A DNA stretch of 64,000 bases, taken from Arthrobacter sp. PAMC25564 (GTDB taxonomy: Bacteria > Actinomycetota > Actinomycetes > Actinomycetales > Micrococcaceae). Shown piece by piece: positions 1-10,959 of this stretch. The first letter of the stretch is position 1, and the number at the start of each line of letters is the position of its first letter. The notes under the pieces were generated by a model. That model saw only the letters and a program-made list of their open reading frames with translations. It was not told where the DNA came from and searched no databases. Both the position numbers and the translations under genes were made by a program. The stretch is taken from positions 1,116,001 to 1,180,000 of the forward strand of contig NZ_CP039290.1 of assembly GCF_004798705.1 (NCBI RefSeq), read 5' to 3'.

Positions 1-2
1 CC

Positions 3-224
3 GAGCGGAAGGTCAGCACGGACATGATGCCCGAGTCTCCCGAGGCCTATTGGGAGTTCATGACCGATATCGCGGCGCCGGTGGTCATGGGCCTGGCCAA
101 GGCCGACAAGGAGGCCCGGGACCTTATCCGCACCGAGGTCTTCCAACTGCTGCGCCGCTACGAGCACAACGGCGCCATCCGGCTCCGGTCCACGGCCAAC
201 ATCGTGGCCGGGACCAAGGCATAG
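3..224 (+). CDS. C-terminal end of a SAM-dependent methyltransferase-like protein (5' end outside window)
   Basis: The reading frame is open from the first base and ends with TAG at 222-224, so only the last 73 codons are present. The tail contains the segment SPEAYWEFMTDIAAPVV, followed by a charged helix. I associate this with the C-terminal part of class I methyltransferases of the UbiE/ubiquinone type, where this segment lies beyond the Rossmann core. No SAM-binding motif is in the window, so the assignment rests on the tail alone. An internal ATG at 24 could start a 66-residue frame, but nothing suggests an independent gene. Confidence 0.5.
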   Translation, partial: ERKVSTDMMPESPEAYWEFMTDIAAPVVMGLAKADKEARDLIRTEVFQLLRRYEHNGAIRLRSTANIVAGTKA

Positions 225-242
225 CAGGTCCGCGGCCCTGGT

Positions 243-722
243 TCAGATGCCCAGTTCCTGCCTCAACGCGGCCACATGGCCCTGGGCCTTGACCTGGTAC
301 TGCGCCGTCTTCACCTTGCCCTCGGTGTCCAGCACTACGGTGGACCGGACAAGGCCTTCGGTGATCTCGCCGTTGACCAGCTTCTCGCCCCACGCGCCGT
401 AGGCGAGGGCCACGCCGTGGTCCTCGTCGGAGAGCAGGGGGAAGGTCAGGGCGAAGTCGCCGGTGAAGTGGGTGAGGGCATCCGGCCCGTCCGGGGAGAT
501 GCCCAGGACCTCGTAGCCGGAACCCTGCAGGGAGGCGAGGTTGTCGCGGAAATCGCAGGCCTCGGTGGTGCAGCCTGGCGTCGCGGCCTTCGGGTAGAAG
601 TACACGATGACGTTTTTGCCGCGGTAATCGGCGAGGGAAACCGGCCTGCCCTCCGCATCGGGCAGGGTGAAGTCCGGGGCCGGGGTGCCGGGCTGGAGCT
701 TGACGGTGACGTTGGCGCTCAT
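243..722 (-). CDS. bcp: Thioredoxin-dependent thiol peroxidase (Bcp/PrxQ-type peroxiredoxin)
   Basis: This is a 159-residue cytosolic peroxiredoxin that reduces hydrogen peroxide and organic hydroperoxides using thioredoxin. The motif YPKAATPGCTTEACDFRD carries the peroxidatic Cys51 and the resolving Cys56, the five-residue spacing typical of the Bcp/PrxQ class. The thioredoxin-like fold is complete, from the N-terminal PAPDFTLPD strand to the C-terminal helix. The start at 722 is preferred over an in-frame start 20 codons upstream because AAAGGA lies just before it and the family normally begins near MSANVTVKLQPG. It stands alone and points toward the methyltransferase tail. Confidence 0.93.
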   Translation of the reverse strand: MSANVTVKLQPGTPAPDFTLPDAEGRPVSLADYRGKNVIVYFYPKAATPGCTTEACDFRDNLASLQGSGYEVLGISPDGPDALTHFTGDFALTFPLLSDEDHGVALAYGAWGEKLVNGEITEGLVRSTVVLDTEGKVKTAQYQVKAQGHVAALRQELGI

Positions 723-836
723 GGGGATCCTTTGGGGCGTGGGGACTTCGTGGACTGTTTCGTGGACTGTGATGCACAACATCCGCGTCAGATGCCGTAT
801 TCCACTGCGGTCCGAATTTTTCCTGGCACAGTCGGG

Positions 837-1628
837 CTAAAACGAAGGGGTGAGCCACGTGAACGCTGATTCCGCCGGCGCCTGGTACTCGAGGGAGATG
901 TAGCCCGTGTAGCCGAGGTCGCGGGCGCGGGCGAGCCAGGTTCCGAGCGGAAGGTTCCCGGTGCCGGGAGCCCCGCGGCCGGGGGCATCGGCGATCTGGA
1001 TGTGGCCGAAGTCCCCGGCGTGGTTCTCGATCAGGGCGGCGACGTCCTCCCCGTTGACTGACAGATGGTAGAAATCCGCGAGGAGCCTGATGTTGGCCGC
1101 CCCGGTTTCTTCCCCGACCCGGGTGATCACCTTGAGGGCGTCGTCGGCTTTAAGCAGCGGGTAGCCAGGGGCGCCGCTGACCGGCTCCAGGAGGACCGTT
1201 CCGCCGAAGCGCCCGACGGCGGCTGCCGCGGCGGCCAGATTGGCCACCGCCAGCTCGTCCTGCTTCTGAGGCGGCTCGCCCTCGATACGGTTGCCGTAGA
1301 GGGCGTTGAAGGCCTTGCAGCCGAGGCGCTCGCCGATGCCCGCGACGGCGTCGACGTTGTCCAGGAATTCGGCGGAGCGGTCCGGCCAGGACACCAGGCC
1401 GCGGTCCCCGGCGGGCATGTTGCCGGCGTTGAAGTTCAGGCCGGTGAGCTGGACGCCGGCGTCCGTGATGGCCCGTTCGAAGGCGGTGGCTTCGGCATCG
1501 GTGGGAACGGAGGCCCCGAACGGCCACCAGAATTCAACGGCGTCAAAGCCGGCAGCCTTCGCCGCGGCGGCCCGCTCCAGGAGGGGCAGTTCCGTCAGCA
1601 GGATGGAACAGTTCACGGTGTAGCTCAT
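837..1628 (-). CDS. hyi: Hydroxypyruvate isomerase (TIM-barrel sugar isomerase family)
   Basis: The protein has 263 residues and the xylose-isomerase-like TIM-barrel pattern (AP endonuclease 2 superfamily): MSYTVNCSILLTELPLLER at the N-terminus, then FDAVEFWWPFG, GLNFNAGNMPAGDRG and the metal-site segment GHIQIADAPGRG. These match Hyi, which interconverts hydroxypyruvate and tartronate semialdehyde in glyoxylate and allantoin metabolism. An in-frame ATG 21 codons upstream was rejected because 1628 has AAGGACC eight bases before it. No glyoxylate carboligase or tartronate reductase gene is adjacent, so its pathway here is open. It is divergent from the serine hydrolase at 1730. Confidence 0.85.
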   Translation of the reverse strand: MSYTVNCSILLTELPLLERAAAAKAAGFDAVEFWWPFGASVPTDAEATAFERAITDAGVQLTGLNFNAGNMPAGDRGLVSWPDRSAEFLDNVDAVAGIGERLGCKAFNALYGNRIEGEPPQKQDELAVANLAAAAAAVGRFGGTVLLEPVSGAPGYPLLKADDALKVITRVGEETGAANIRLLADFYHLSVNGEDVAALIENHAGDFGHIQIADAPGRGAPGTGNLPLGTWLARARDLGYTGYISLEYQAPAESAFTWLTPSF

Positions 1629-1729
1629 GGTTATGGTCCTTGCGGGATGCGCCGCATCGTCGGCGGTTGAGGGGGCTGACAGCTTTTTCATAGCTAAGGC
1701 ATAGCTTGCGCCGCTAGCTTGTAACCATT

Positions 1730-2701
1730 ATGGAAGAACGCACGCCGCAGCCACGTCACGGGCACCGACCCATCAGGGATCGGCGCTCCCGCCGGGCGCC
1801 CCGCCGCTTCCTGTTGGCGGCGTGTGCGGCGGTCCTGGCCGTGGCATTGGCCGCCACCGTCTACACCTCCGGCGAGGCCCGCTCGGCGGCGGGACATCCG
1901 GTGGCCTCGAGCGCGAGGGCGGCCCCGGGTGCGGCGGCGACGGCCGGCGCGTCGCCGTCCCCGTCAAAGACGGCAGCCGGGCTGACCGTGCCAGCCAAAG
2001 CCGGCGCGGGAACCGTCGGCCCGGCCCTGGATGCCGAAATGAATGCCATCATCGATGCCAACGGCGAGTACCAGATCGGCGTGGCCCTGATCGACCTCTC
2101 GGATGGCGCGGTGCATGAATACGGCGTCCAGCAGGCGTTCGTGGCGGCCAGCACCGCAAAGGTCCTGGCCGCCGCGGCCTACTACCACCTCGTCGAAACC
2201 GGCGGCGCGACCCTCAACGAGCCCATGGGGGACTGGACCGCCGGATTCCAGCTCAAGGAGATGATCCAGGACAGCGACAACGACTCCTGGTCCCTGATCA
2301 TGGACGCCGTCGGCCACCAGGAGCTCAGCGACTACGCGGCATCGATCGGGGTCAGCTACGACCCCGAATCCAACACGCTGACCCCGGCCGAGATGGCCCG
2401 GATCATGGCCGCACTGTACTCCGGAAAGCTGCTCGACCCTGACGACACCGCGCAGCTGCTGTCCTATATGCAGGACACCAACTATGAAACCCTCATCCCC
2501 GCGGCGGCACCGGCCGACGTGACGGTCTTCCACAAATACGGGCTGCTGGACGGGGAGTTGCACGACGCCGGAATCCTCAGCAGGGACGGCAGCGCCTACG
2601 CCCTCGTCATCTACACCAAGGGTGACGGCGAGGACGACATCCCGCAGCGGACCGACGTCATCCACCAGCTGACGCGGGCCGTGACCGACGCCGTCTTCTA
2701 G
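1730..2701 (+). CDS. Secreted or membrane-anchored serine hydrolase, class A beta-lactamase-like fold
   Basis: The protein has 323 residues with an Arg-rich N-terminus and one hydrophobic segment (about residues 26-44), then an Ala/Pro/Ser-rich linker, so it is probably anchored or exported. The catalytic domain shows the SxxK motif as STAK (Ser141, Lys144), an SDN-like triad in QDSDNDSW, and HKYG in place of the KTG box. These are the three landmarks of penicillin-recognising serine hydrolases of the class A family. Whether it hydrolyses beta-lactams is unknown; the altered KTG box argues for a peptidase or esterase-like role. A paralogue lies at 3665-4582. No good ribosome binding site precedes the start, and a TAACCAT box ends just before it, so the mRNA may be leaderless. 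Confidence 0.8.
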   Translation: MEERTPQPRHGHRPIRDRRSRRAPRRFLLAACAAVLAVALAATVYTSGEARSAAGHPVASSARAAPGAAATAGASPSPSKTAAGLTVPAKAGAGTVGPALDAEMNAIIDANGEYQIGVALIDLSDGAVHEYGVQQAFVAASTAKVLAAAAYYHLVETGGATLNEPMGDWTAGFQLKEMIQDSDNDSWSLIMDAVGHQELSDYAASIGVSYDPESNTLTPAEMARIMAALYSGKLLDPDDTAQLLSYMQDTNYETLIPAAAPADVTVFHKYGLLDGELHDAGILSRDGSAYALVIYTKGDGEDDIPQRTDVIHQLTRAVTDAVF

Positions 2702-2717
2702 GAAAAGCGCGGTGGCC

Positions 2718-4582
<1,865 letters not shown>

Positions 4583-4811
4583 GTGCCAGGACCTTCCAAT
4601 ACAAGCGGGGGTGGGGTTACCCCAAAAACGTATGCCCCAGCCGGGAGCATGTCCACGGGCCGCGCGGGGAGGGCCGCAAGCTGGGGGCAAACTCCCAGCA
4701 ACGGACGACGGGGGCGCCGTTCCGCCGCGTGGGAATCTCCGGTATTCCCTCAGCATCCGGACGTAAACTGGCCTTCGAATCACTGTGCATGAAGCGTGGC
4801 TTGGAGACTGG

Positions 4812-6554
4812 ATGCTCTGGAAACTGCTCGTTGAATACCTAAGGCCGCAGCGGCGGCTGCTGCTCGCCGTCGTCGTTTTCCAGCTGGCGGCGTCCATCGC
4901 CTCGCTGTACCTGCCCACCCTGAACGCGGACATCATCGATGAAGGCGTCGCGAAGGGCAACACCGACTACATCCTGGGCACCGGCGGGCTGATGCTCCTT
5001 GTCACGTTCCTCCAGATCGTCTGCACCATCACGGCCGTGTACTTCGGCGCCAAGGCGGCGATGGCCCTGGGCCGGGACCTCCGCGGCGCGATCTTCACCC
5101 GGGTGGCCGAATTCTCCGAGCAGGAAGTCACCCGCTTCGGGGCGCCGAGCCTCATCACCCGCTCCACCAACGACGTCCAGCAGGTCCAGCAGCTCGTGCT
5201 GATGTCCGCCACGCTTATGGTCACGGCCCCCATGCTCAGCATCGGCGGCGTCATCATGGCCATCCGGCAGGATGTGCAGCTGTCCTGGCTGATCGCCGTG
5301 AGCGTGCCGGTGCTGCTGATCGCCGTCGGGCTGATCGTGACCCGGATGGTTCCGCTGTTCCGCAAGATGCAGACCCGGATCGACACCGTCAACCGGGTCC
5401 TCCGGGAACAGCTCACCGGGATCCGGGTGGTGCGCGCCTTCGTCCGGGAGGACATTGAAACAGCACGCTTCGCCAGGGCCAACGAGGACGTCACGGACAC
5501 GGCCCTCCGCGCCGGGCGGCTGATGGCGCTCGCGTTCCCCACGGTGATGCTGGTCCTGAATGTCTCCAGCGTGGCCGTGATCTGGTTCGGTTCCTTCCGC
5601 ATCCAGGACGGCTCCATGCAGGTGGGCACGCTGATCGCCTTCCTCAGCTACCTGATGCAGATCCTGATGTCCGTCATGATGGCGACGTTCATGGCGATCA
5701 TGATCCCGCGCGCCGCCGTCTCCGCGGACCGTATCGGCCAGGTGCTGGGCACCGAATCCAGCGTCCGGCCCCCGGAGCACCCGGTCAGCGTTGCGGCCGG
5801 GCGGATCGGGCGCGGCGAGCTGGAAATGCGCGACGTCGGATTCGCCTACCCCGGTGCCGAGCAGCCCGTCCTGGGCGACATCAGCTTCACCGCCCGGGCA
5901 GGGCAGACGACGGCGATCATCGGCAGCACCGGATCGGGGAAGACCACCCTGGTGAACCTCATGCCCCGGCTTTTCGACGCCACGTCCGGCTCGGTGCGGA
6001 TCGACGGCGTGGACGTGAAGGAACTGCACCCGGACCTGCTCTGGGGGCACATCGGGCTGGTCCCGCAGAAGCCCTACCTGTTCTCCGGCACGGTCCGCAG
6101 CAACCTGCTCTACGGCAAACCCGACGCTACCGAGGACGAGCTCTGGCGGGCCCTGGCCATCGCCCAGGCCCAGGACTTCGTGCTGGAGATGGAGGGCGGC
6201 CTGGATGCGGCGATTTCGCAGGGCGGCACCAACGTCTCGGGCGGGCAGCGGCAGCGGATCGCGATCGCCCGGGCGCTCGTGAAGCAGCCGGAGCTGTACA
6301 TCTTTGACGACTCGTTCTCCTCGCTGGACACGGCCACGGACGCCCGGCTCCGGCAGGCGCTTAGACAGAACACCGCAGGGGCCACCCTGGTGATCATCGC
6401 CCAGCGGGTCTCCAGCATTGTGGACGCGGACCAGATCCTGGTCCTGGACAACGGCCGGATCGTGGCGCACGGAACGCACGGGGAACTGCTGGGGACCTCG
6501 GAAACGTATCGCGAGATTGTGAACTCGCAGCTGGCAGCGGAGGAGACGGTATGA
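4812..6554 (+). CDS. ABC exporter half-transporter, subunit 1 (degenerate nucleotide-binding site)
   Basis: This 580-residue type IV ABC exporter half has six transmembrane helices in roughly residues 15-300 and a C-terminal ATPase domain. The ATPase has Walker [10 protein letters not shown] and a canonical signature VSGGQRQR. The Walker B reads [11 protein letters not shown], placing Asp500 where catalytic Glu is expected, and the switch-loop His is Gln531 (IIAQRVSSI). This is the pattern of the non-catalytic partner in heterodimeric exporters such as TM287/288 or LmrCD. The start at 4812 has GGAG five bases upstream; an ATG at 4785 has no such site. The stop overlaps the next start by four bases, so the halves are translationally coupled. 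Confidence 0.92.
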   Translation: MLWKLLVEYLRPQRRLLLAVVVFQLAASIASLYLPTLNADIIDEGVAKGNTDYILGTGGLMLLVTFLQIVCTITAVYFGAKAAMALGRDLRGAIFTRVAEFSEQEVTRFGAPSLITRSTNDVQQVQQLVLMSATLMVTAPMLSIGGVIMAIRQDVQLSWLIAVSVPVLLIAVGLIVTRMVPLFRKMQTRIDTVNRVLREQLTGIRVVRAFVREDIETARFARANEDVTDTALRAGRLMALAFPTVMLVLNVSSVAVIWFGSFRIQDGSMQVGTLIAFLSYLMQILMSVMMATFMAIMIPRAAVSADRIGQVLGTESSVRPPEHPVSVAAGRIGRGELEMRDVGFAYPGAEQPVLGDISFTARAGQTTAIIGSTGSGKTTLVNLMPRLFDATSGSVRIDGVDVKELHPDLLWGHIGLVPQKPYLFSGTVRSNLLYGKPDATEDELWRALAIAQAQDFVLEMEGGLDAAISQGGTNVSGGQRQRIAIARALVKQPELYIFDDSFSSLDTATDARLRQALRQNTAGATLVIIAQRVSSIVDADQILVLDNGRIVAHGTHGELLGTSETYREIVNSQLAAEETV

Positions 6555-8572
6555 GCCGGACAGACAAGGCGCCGACGCCGGCCGCCGCTTCCGGCACGGG
6601 CGCACCTGCCGGGGCGCCCGCCGTCGTGCGCATCCCGCGCCCGGCGGGCGGACCGGGCCGCGGCGGCCCGTTCGCAGGGATGAACATTCCGGCCGAAAAG
6701 GCGATGAACTTCGGTGCCTCCGCCAAGCGGCTGGTGGGCACCCTGCACCCCGAACGGCTGTGGCTGGTCCTGGTGCTCGTGCTGGCCATTACCAGCGTGA
6801 CCCTCTCGGTGATCGGCCCGCGGCTGCTGGGAGCGGGCACCAACCTGATCTTCTCCGGCGTCGTGTCCAAGCAGCTCCCGGCCGGGGTGAGCAAGGACCA
6901 GCTGATCGCAGGCCTGCGCGCCGCGGGGGAGAAGCAGAAGGCGGACATGCTCAGCGGGATGGCGCTGACCCCCGGCGTCGGGATCGACTTTGCGGCGCTG
7001 TCCTCGGTGCTCCTCTGGGCGCTGGTGCTATATGTGCTGGCCTCGGCGTTCAGCTGGGTGCAGGCGTACGTGCTCAACGGTGTCGTGCAGCGTACCGTCT
7101 ACCGGCTGCGCGAGCAGATCGAGGCGAAGATCAACCGCCTTCCGCTGCGCTACTTCGATTCGGTGCAGCGCGGCGAGCTGCTCAGCCGGGTGACCAACGA
7201 CGTCGACAATATTTCCCAGAGCCTGCAGCAGTCGATCAGCCAGGCGGTGACATCGCTGCTGACCGTGGTGGGGGTGCTGCTGATGATGTTCCTGCTCTCG
7301 CCGACGCTCGCCGTGATCGCGCTGGTGACGGTGCCGCTGACGCTGGTGACCACCACGGTGATCGCGAAGCGCTCGCAGAAGCTCTTCGTGGCGCAGTGGA
7401 AGAACACCGGGGAGCTGAACGGCCAGATCGAGGAGACCTACACCGGGCACGCCCTGGTGAAGGTGTTCGGGCGTCAGAAGGAGGTGGAGGAGCGGTTCCG
7501 GCAGAAGAACGTGGAGCTGTACCAGGCGAGCTTCGGCGCCCAGTTCATTTCCGGCCTGATCATGCCCGCCATGACGTTCATCGGCAACCTGGTCTACGTG
7601 GGGATTGCCGTGGTGGGCGGCCTGCAGGTGGCCTCCGGCGCGATGCAGCTCGGCGACGTGCAGGCCTTCATCCAGTACTCGCGGCAGTTCACCCAGCCGC
7701 TGGCCCAGCTCGGGTCCATGGCGAACCTGCTCCAGTCCGGCGTTGCGTCGGCCGAGCGGGTGTTCGAGCTGCTGGACACCGACGAGCAGAGCCCGGATCC
7801 TGTCGCTGCCCTTTCTCCGGAGACGGTGCGGGGCCGGCTCGTGTTCGAAAACGTTTCGTTCTCCTACTCGCCGGACAAGCCGTTGATCTCTGATCTGAGC
7901 CTGGTGGCCGAGCCGGGACAGACGGTGGCGATCGTGGGACCCACCGGGGCAGGCAAGACCACCCTGGTGAACCTGATGATGCGCTTCTACGAGCTCGACG
8001 GCGGGCGGATCACGCTCGACGGCGTGGACATCACCGGCATGACCCGCAACGAACTGCGCTCGCGGATGGGCATGGTGCTGCAGGACACCTGGCTGTTCGG
8101 CGGGAGCATCCGGGACAACATCGCCTACGGCCGGCCGTCTGCCTCGGAAGGCGAAATCCTGGAGGCCGCGAAGGCGACGTACGTGGACCGGTTCGTGCGG
8201 TCGCTGCCGGAGGGCTATGACACCGTGCTCGACGACGAGGGCGGCAACGTGAGTGCCGGCGAGAAGCAGTTGCTGACCATCGCGCGGGCGTTCCTGGCCC
8301 GCCCGTCCGTGCTGATCCTGGACGAGGCGACGAGCTCGGTGGACACCCGCACGGAGGTGCTGGTGCAGAAGGCCATGAGCGCGCTGAGGTCGGACCGGAC
8401 CAGCTTCGTGATCGCGCACCGGCTCTCGACCATCCGCGACGCCGACCTCATCCTGGTGATGGAGGCCGGGCAGATCGTGGAGCAGGGGACCCATGCGGAG
8501 CTGCTGGCCGCCGGCGGGGCGTATTCCGCGCTGTATGCGGCGCAGTTCGCGGCTCCGGTGGCGGAGGTTTAA
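6551..8572 (+). CDS. ABC exporter half-transporter, subunit 2 (catalytic Walker B, degenerate signature)
   Basis: This 673-residue partner has a longer N-terminal Pro/Ala-rich cytoplasmic extension (about 50 residues) and an insert between the first two helices (about residues 100-145). Its ATPase domain has Walker [10 protein letters not shown], a canonical Walker [12 protein letters not shown] with Glu592, and His623 in IAHRLSTI. Its signature is the altered VSAGEKQ starting at Val567. The faulty parts of the two halves would meet in one composite site, leaving the other fully competent, as in known heterodimeric multidrug or lipid exporters. The substrate cannot be read from sequence. A perfect 15-bp hairpin follows the stop. 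Confidence 0.93.
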   Translation: MSRTDKAPTPAAASGTGAPAGAPAVVRIPRPAGGPGRGGPFAGMNIPAEKAMNFGASAKRLVGTLHPERLWLVLVLVLAITSVTLSVIGPRLLGAGTNLIFSGVVSKQLPAGVSKDQLIAGLRAAGEKQKADMLSGMALTPGVGIDFAALSSVLLWALVLYVLASAFSWVQAYVLNGVVQRTVYRLREQIEAKINRLPLRYFDSVQRGELLSRVTNDVDNISQSLQQSISQAVTSLLTVVGVLLMMFLLSPTLAVIALVTVPLTLVTTTVIAKRSQKLFVAQWKNTGELNGQIEETYTGHALVKVFGRQKEVEERFRQKNVELYQASFGAQFISGLIMPAMTFIGNLVYVGIAVVGGLQVASGAMQLGDVQAFIQYSRQFTQPLAQLGSMANLLQSGVASAERVFELLDTDEQSPDPVAALSPETVRGRLVFENVSFSYSPDKPLISDLSLVAEPGQTVAIVGPTGAGKTTLVNLMMRFYELDGGRITLDGVDITGMTRNELRSRMGMVLQDTWLFGGSIRDNIAYGRPSASEGEILEAAKATYVDRFVRSLPEGYDTVLDDEGGNVSAGEKQLLTIARAFLARPSVLILDEATSSVDTRTEVLVQKAMSALRSDRTSFVIAHRLSTIRDADLILVMEAGQIVEQGTHAELLAAGGAYSALYAAQFAAPVAEV

Positions 8573-8606
8573 CGGCGCTGCGCGTGGGGCGCGGCATCAA
8601 ACAGAA

Positions 8607-8640
8607 GCGGACGACGGCGGGTGATCCCGCCGTCGTCCGC
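8607..8640 (+). terminator. Terminator hairpin after ABC exporter operon
   Basis: A perfect 15-bp inverted repeat (8607-8621 with 8626-8640) has a four-base loop and lies 35 bases beyond the exporter stop. It carries the GACGGCGGG/CCCGCCGTC core that recurs behind many genes in this window. There is no U-tract, as is common for actinobacterial terminators. Confidence 0.75.
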
Positions 8641-8671
8641 CCCTCCTGATTACTGAAACTGCGTCATGCTC

Positions 8672-9259
8672 TTAGTTGATTGAGGGCGACGCACTCAGAT
8701 AGCCCTTCACGCTGGCGCGAAGGGTCTCGGTGTGCTCGTAGATCTCCTCAAGCGTGGTCTCAAGGGCGTCGGCTTCGGCCAGGTCGGCTTCGGCCACCGG
8801 CGTGCTGGTGACTGTTGCGGCCGCGTCATCAGTCTGCGGGAAGCCAGCAGGGGCGCCGAGAGCCTTTTTCAGACGCTCGTTCACCTGGTCGTTGAGGAAC
8901 TGCTTGGACGCTTTGGAGACCAGTGCCGTGAACTGCTCACGCACCTTCTGCGTGTACGGGCCGGGGTAAACGCGGCCGGTGAGGAACTTGATCCATTCGC
9001 CCTCCGGTTCCTTGAACTGCGCTGCCAGTGTCCGCTTCAACTCGCCGATGTACTTCAATTCCCCGGCGGAGCTGATGATCGAGTCGAGGTCAACGACGTC
9101 CTTGGAAAGCTTCTGCAGCTCAGGGATCAGGGATTCATCAATATCGGTGAGGTCCAGGACCAGGAAGGGCTTGGCGTCCATCCGGTTCGGAGCGTCGAGG
9201 TCGGTAAAGAACTGGTACACCGCCCCGACTGCAATTGCTATTAAAGTTCCCGCCATCAT
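8672..9259 (-). pseudogene. C-terminal remnant of an HsdR_N-type restriction nuclease-like protein
   Basis: The 195-codon frame contains blocks I recognise from the middle and C-terminal parts of type I restriction HsdR N-terminal-domain nucleases: YQFFTDLDAPNRMDAKPF, FLTGRVYPGPYTQKVREQF and FLNDQVNERLKKAL, ending with an IYEHTETLRASVKGYL helix. The N-terminal nuclease core (PD-(D/E)xK) is absent: an in-frame stop lies a few codons upstream of the first Met and the DNA beyond it is not nuclease-like. The block with the DDNNRKPI-type motif, usual near the C-terminus of this family, is also missing. It is therefore probably non-functional. The match is from memory of the family. Confidence 0.5.
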
Positions 9260-9404
9260 CAGTGTTCAACCCATGGCGTATTCACTCCCACAGGCTTGGT
9301 CGGCACCGAGGGTGCGGTTGAGGAGGAAGCTGGTGACTCCTGAGGTGAGGCGTTCGTCGTTGCCCGCCCTCATCAATCGAAGATTTTCCTAAATGCCTCC
9401 GACG

Positions 9405-9800
9405 TTACCGACCCCTCTCTTGGTTGGACTCCAGATCGGCCAGTGCCTGCCCGAATGTGAGTCCATGTAGCTCTGAGGGCCAAACTCCCAACTGCCGGGC
9501 CATTGCCTCGGTCTCCCATCCCTTGGACCGTCGTAGTCCAGGAAATACGATGCCGAAAACTCGGGATGTCTCTCGCGGCATCCCATCAGGCTCCCCGGAG
9601 CGGTAGCCGCGGCGAGCGAGTTCGATACAGGTCTGCCGGAGCGAGGTCGAATCGCGATCTCTCGGCTGGTTTAAGCGTCGAGAGGAACATGAAGGGTCGA
9701 CGTTCTTCCCAAATGCTGAACGCGTCGACCTCAGCCGTTCCATCCGGGAGGGTCTTGTCTGAACTCAATGACCCTGAGCCAACCGCTTGCCAAAAACCTT
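9405..9800 (-). pseudogene. Broken ImmA/IrrE-type metallopeptidase gene (HEXXH region deleted)
   Basis: Two overlapping frames read parts of one protein. The upstream frame gives EVDAFSIWEERRPFMFLST followed by KPAERSRFDLA, the strand-helix pair that directly precedes the HEXXH zinc site in ImmA/IrrE peptidases. Where HELGH should follow, the text changes abruptly. The other frame then gives SLRQTCIELARRGYRSGEPDG, RETSRVFG and LGVWPSELHGLTFG, like the C-terminus of these proteins. An internal deletion near 9640-9650 has removed the catalytic helix and shifted the frame. ImmA/IrrE proteins usually cleave repressors or antitoxins in mobile elements or toxin-antitoxin pairs. The boundaries are approximate. 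Confidence 0.5.
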
Positions 9801-9846
9801 TTCGTCGCTTTGCAAGCTTCGGTTCGCGGCGGTGAGCAGGCGGCTT

Positions 9847-10317
9847 CTAACCTGGTTGAGGTGTTGAGATCCCGCTCAGGACGCCAATGTAGTCCAGCGT
9901 TTTGGGACTGACATGCCGCACAAGCGCAAGGGCTTCGCGAAGTGCGGCACCCTTGGCGTGGTCACCGAGCGCGCCGCGGAGTTCAACTACCGTTTCGATG
10001 CCCTCACGCTCGAACACTTCCGTGATGTCCTCTATCTGGGCCAGACGGCCAGGCGACGGCCAGCTGATAACTTCCGAGAGCTGCCCTGTATCGAGGTGCC
10101 GCCGGAATCCACTCGTTGTAGCGGCATCCGGCCATGCCTCAACCAGAGCAACAACGCGCGGCTTGACGGTTTCGTTGTAGTTCTGTCGGCGCTGCAGCGT
10201 GGCATCGACAATGATGGCCCCGATGTGGTCCCAGCTACGGCTGACTTCGGTCGAGGCTTCTGTGCCGTGTGAGTCCATTGGCGCCGGAGTATTGGCAGCA
10301 TCATTGTCGATATTCAT
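9847..10317 (-). CDS. Hypothetical protein, possible helix-hairpin-helix C-terminus
   Basis: This 156-residue protein has an acidic, low-complexity N-terminus (about 25 residues), then a mainly helical body. Segments such as VVALVEAWPDAATTSGFRR and LRHVSPKTLDYIGVLSGI-like text at the C-terminus suggest a helix-hairpin-helix (the VSPKTLDYIG turn), which would fit DNA binding. I do not recognise a named family. The start at 10317 begins at MNIDNDAANTPAP; a longer frame to 10434 would include repeat sequence and is unlikely. It sits between broken genes, so it may be cargo of an old mobile region, but the frame itself is intact. Confidence 0.6.
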   Translation of the reverse strand: MNIDNDAANTPAPMDSHGTEASTEVSRSWDHIGAIIVDATLQRRQNYNETVKPRVVALVEAWPDAATTSGFRRHLDTGQLSEVISWPSPGRLAQIEDITEVFEREGIETVVELRGALGDHAKGAALREALALVRHVSPKTLDYIGVLSGISTPQPG

Positions 10318-10416
10318 ACCTGAATACTTCCATGTGCCGTGCCAGGGGGCTGGTCGGCGCCGTAGATCAGCGGCACTCAACACAAACGGACGACGGTGGC
10401 AGGCCGCCCGTCGCGG

Positions 10417-10446
10417 GCCCCGGTGGCGTTCCACCGGGGCTTTGTT
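10417..10446 (+). terminator. GC-rich hairpin followed by a T-rich tail
   Basis: A perfect 10-bp inverted repeat (10417-10426 with 10431-10440, loop CGTT) is followed by TTTGTTG on the + strand. It would terminate + strand transcription, yet no intact + strand gene lies just upstream and the GntR remnant begins 20 bases later. It may be a leftover of a lost gene or an attenuator. Confidence 0.45.
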
Positions 10447-10466
10447 GTAGTGAAGGGCTAAAGTAA

Positions 10467-10914
10467 ATGCTTATGACTTCTGCGACTCTCGATCGGACAT
10501 CCGGAGTCCCGCTGTACCGCCAGATCAAACAGATCCTGGTCGGGGAGATGCGCGCCGGGGCGGGCACCGACGGCCTTGCGATGACCGAGGAAGCGCTCCT
10601 CAAGCGTTTCCACGTCAGCAGTGCTCCCGTGCGCCAGGCGCTCAAGGAACTCGTCGACGAGGGCTACGTGTACCGCGAACAGGCCAAAGGCACCTTTCCG
10701 GTGCAGGGCCTGAATGTGCAACGACCCGCGACGCTGAAGCGTGTGGGCGTCCGGGGCGAAAGGCGATGACGCTTCGGCCCTGGATCTGAGCGAGGGCGAA
10801 CCGATTCTTATGGTCGAGACTCTCCTGCTCACCCGCGATGGCAGCCCGGGCGGCTGGCGCCGCGCTATCCACCGCGCCGATGACTTCAAGTACGTCTTCG
10901 CGTCCAGCCGGTAG
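10467..10914 (+). pseudogene. GntR-family transcriptional regulator, frameshifted and internally deleted
   Basis: The first 100 codons encode a normal GntR winged helix: GVPLYRQIKQILVGEM, then EEALLKRFHVSSAPVRQALKELVDEGYVYR and KGTFPVQG. After about residue 87 the frame ends (10767-10769). A second frame from about 10769 reads SALDLSEGEPILMVETLLLTRDG and then DDFKYVFASSR before TAG at 10912-10914, which is part of a UTRA effector domain. Much of the UTRA middle is missing between the two pieces, so this is a deletion plus frameshift and not a single base error. The DNA-binding half might still be made as a 100-residue protein. Confidence 0.75.
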
Positions 10915-10959
10915 CCGGCTGGGTTTCGAAAAGCTCAACCACCGGGGGACCTCTCCCGT

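Noticed and set aside
124..858. Long minus-strand frame overlapping the peroxiredoxin gene
   Set aside because: It is a shadow in another frame: Arg/Pro/His-rich text with no family pattern, fully covered by bcp.
4839..6605. 588-codon minus-strand frame opposite the first ABC exporter subunit
   Set aside because: It mirrors the exporter's codon bias, has Gly/Asp/His-rich low-complexity text and no ribosome binding site.
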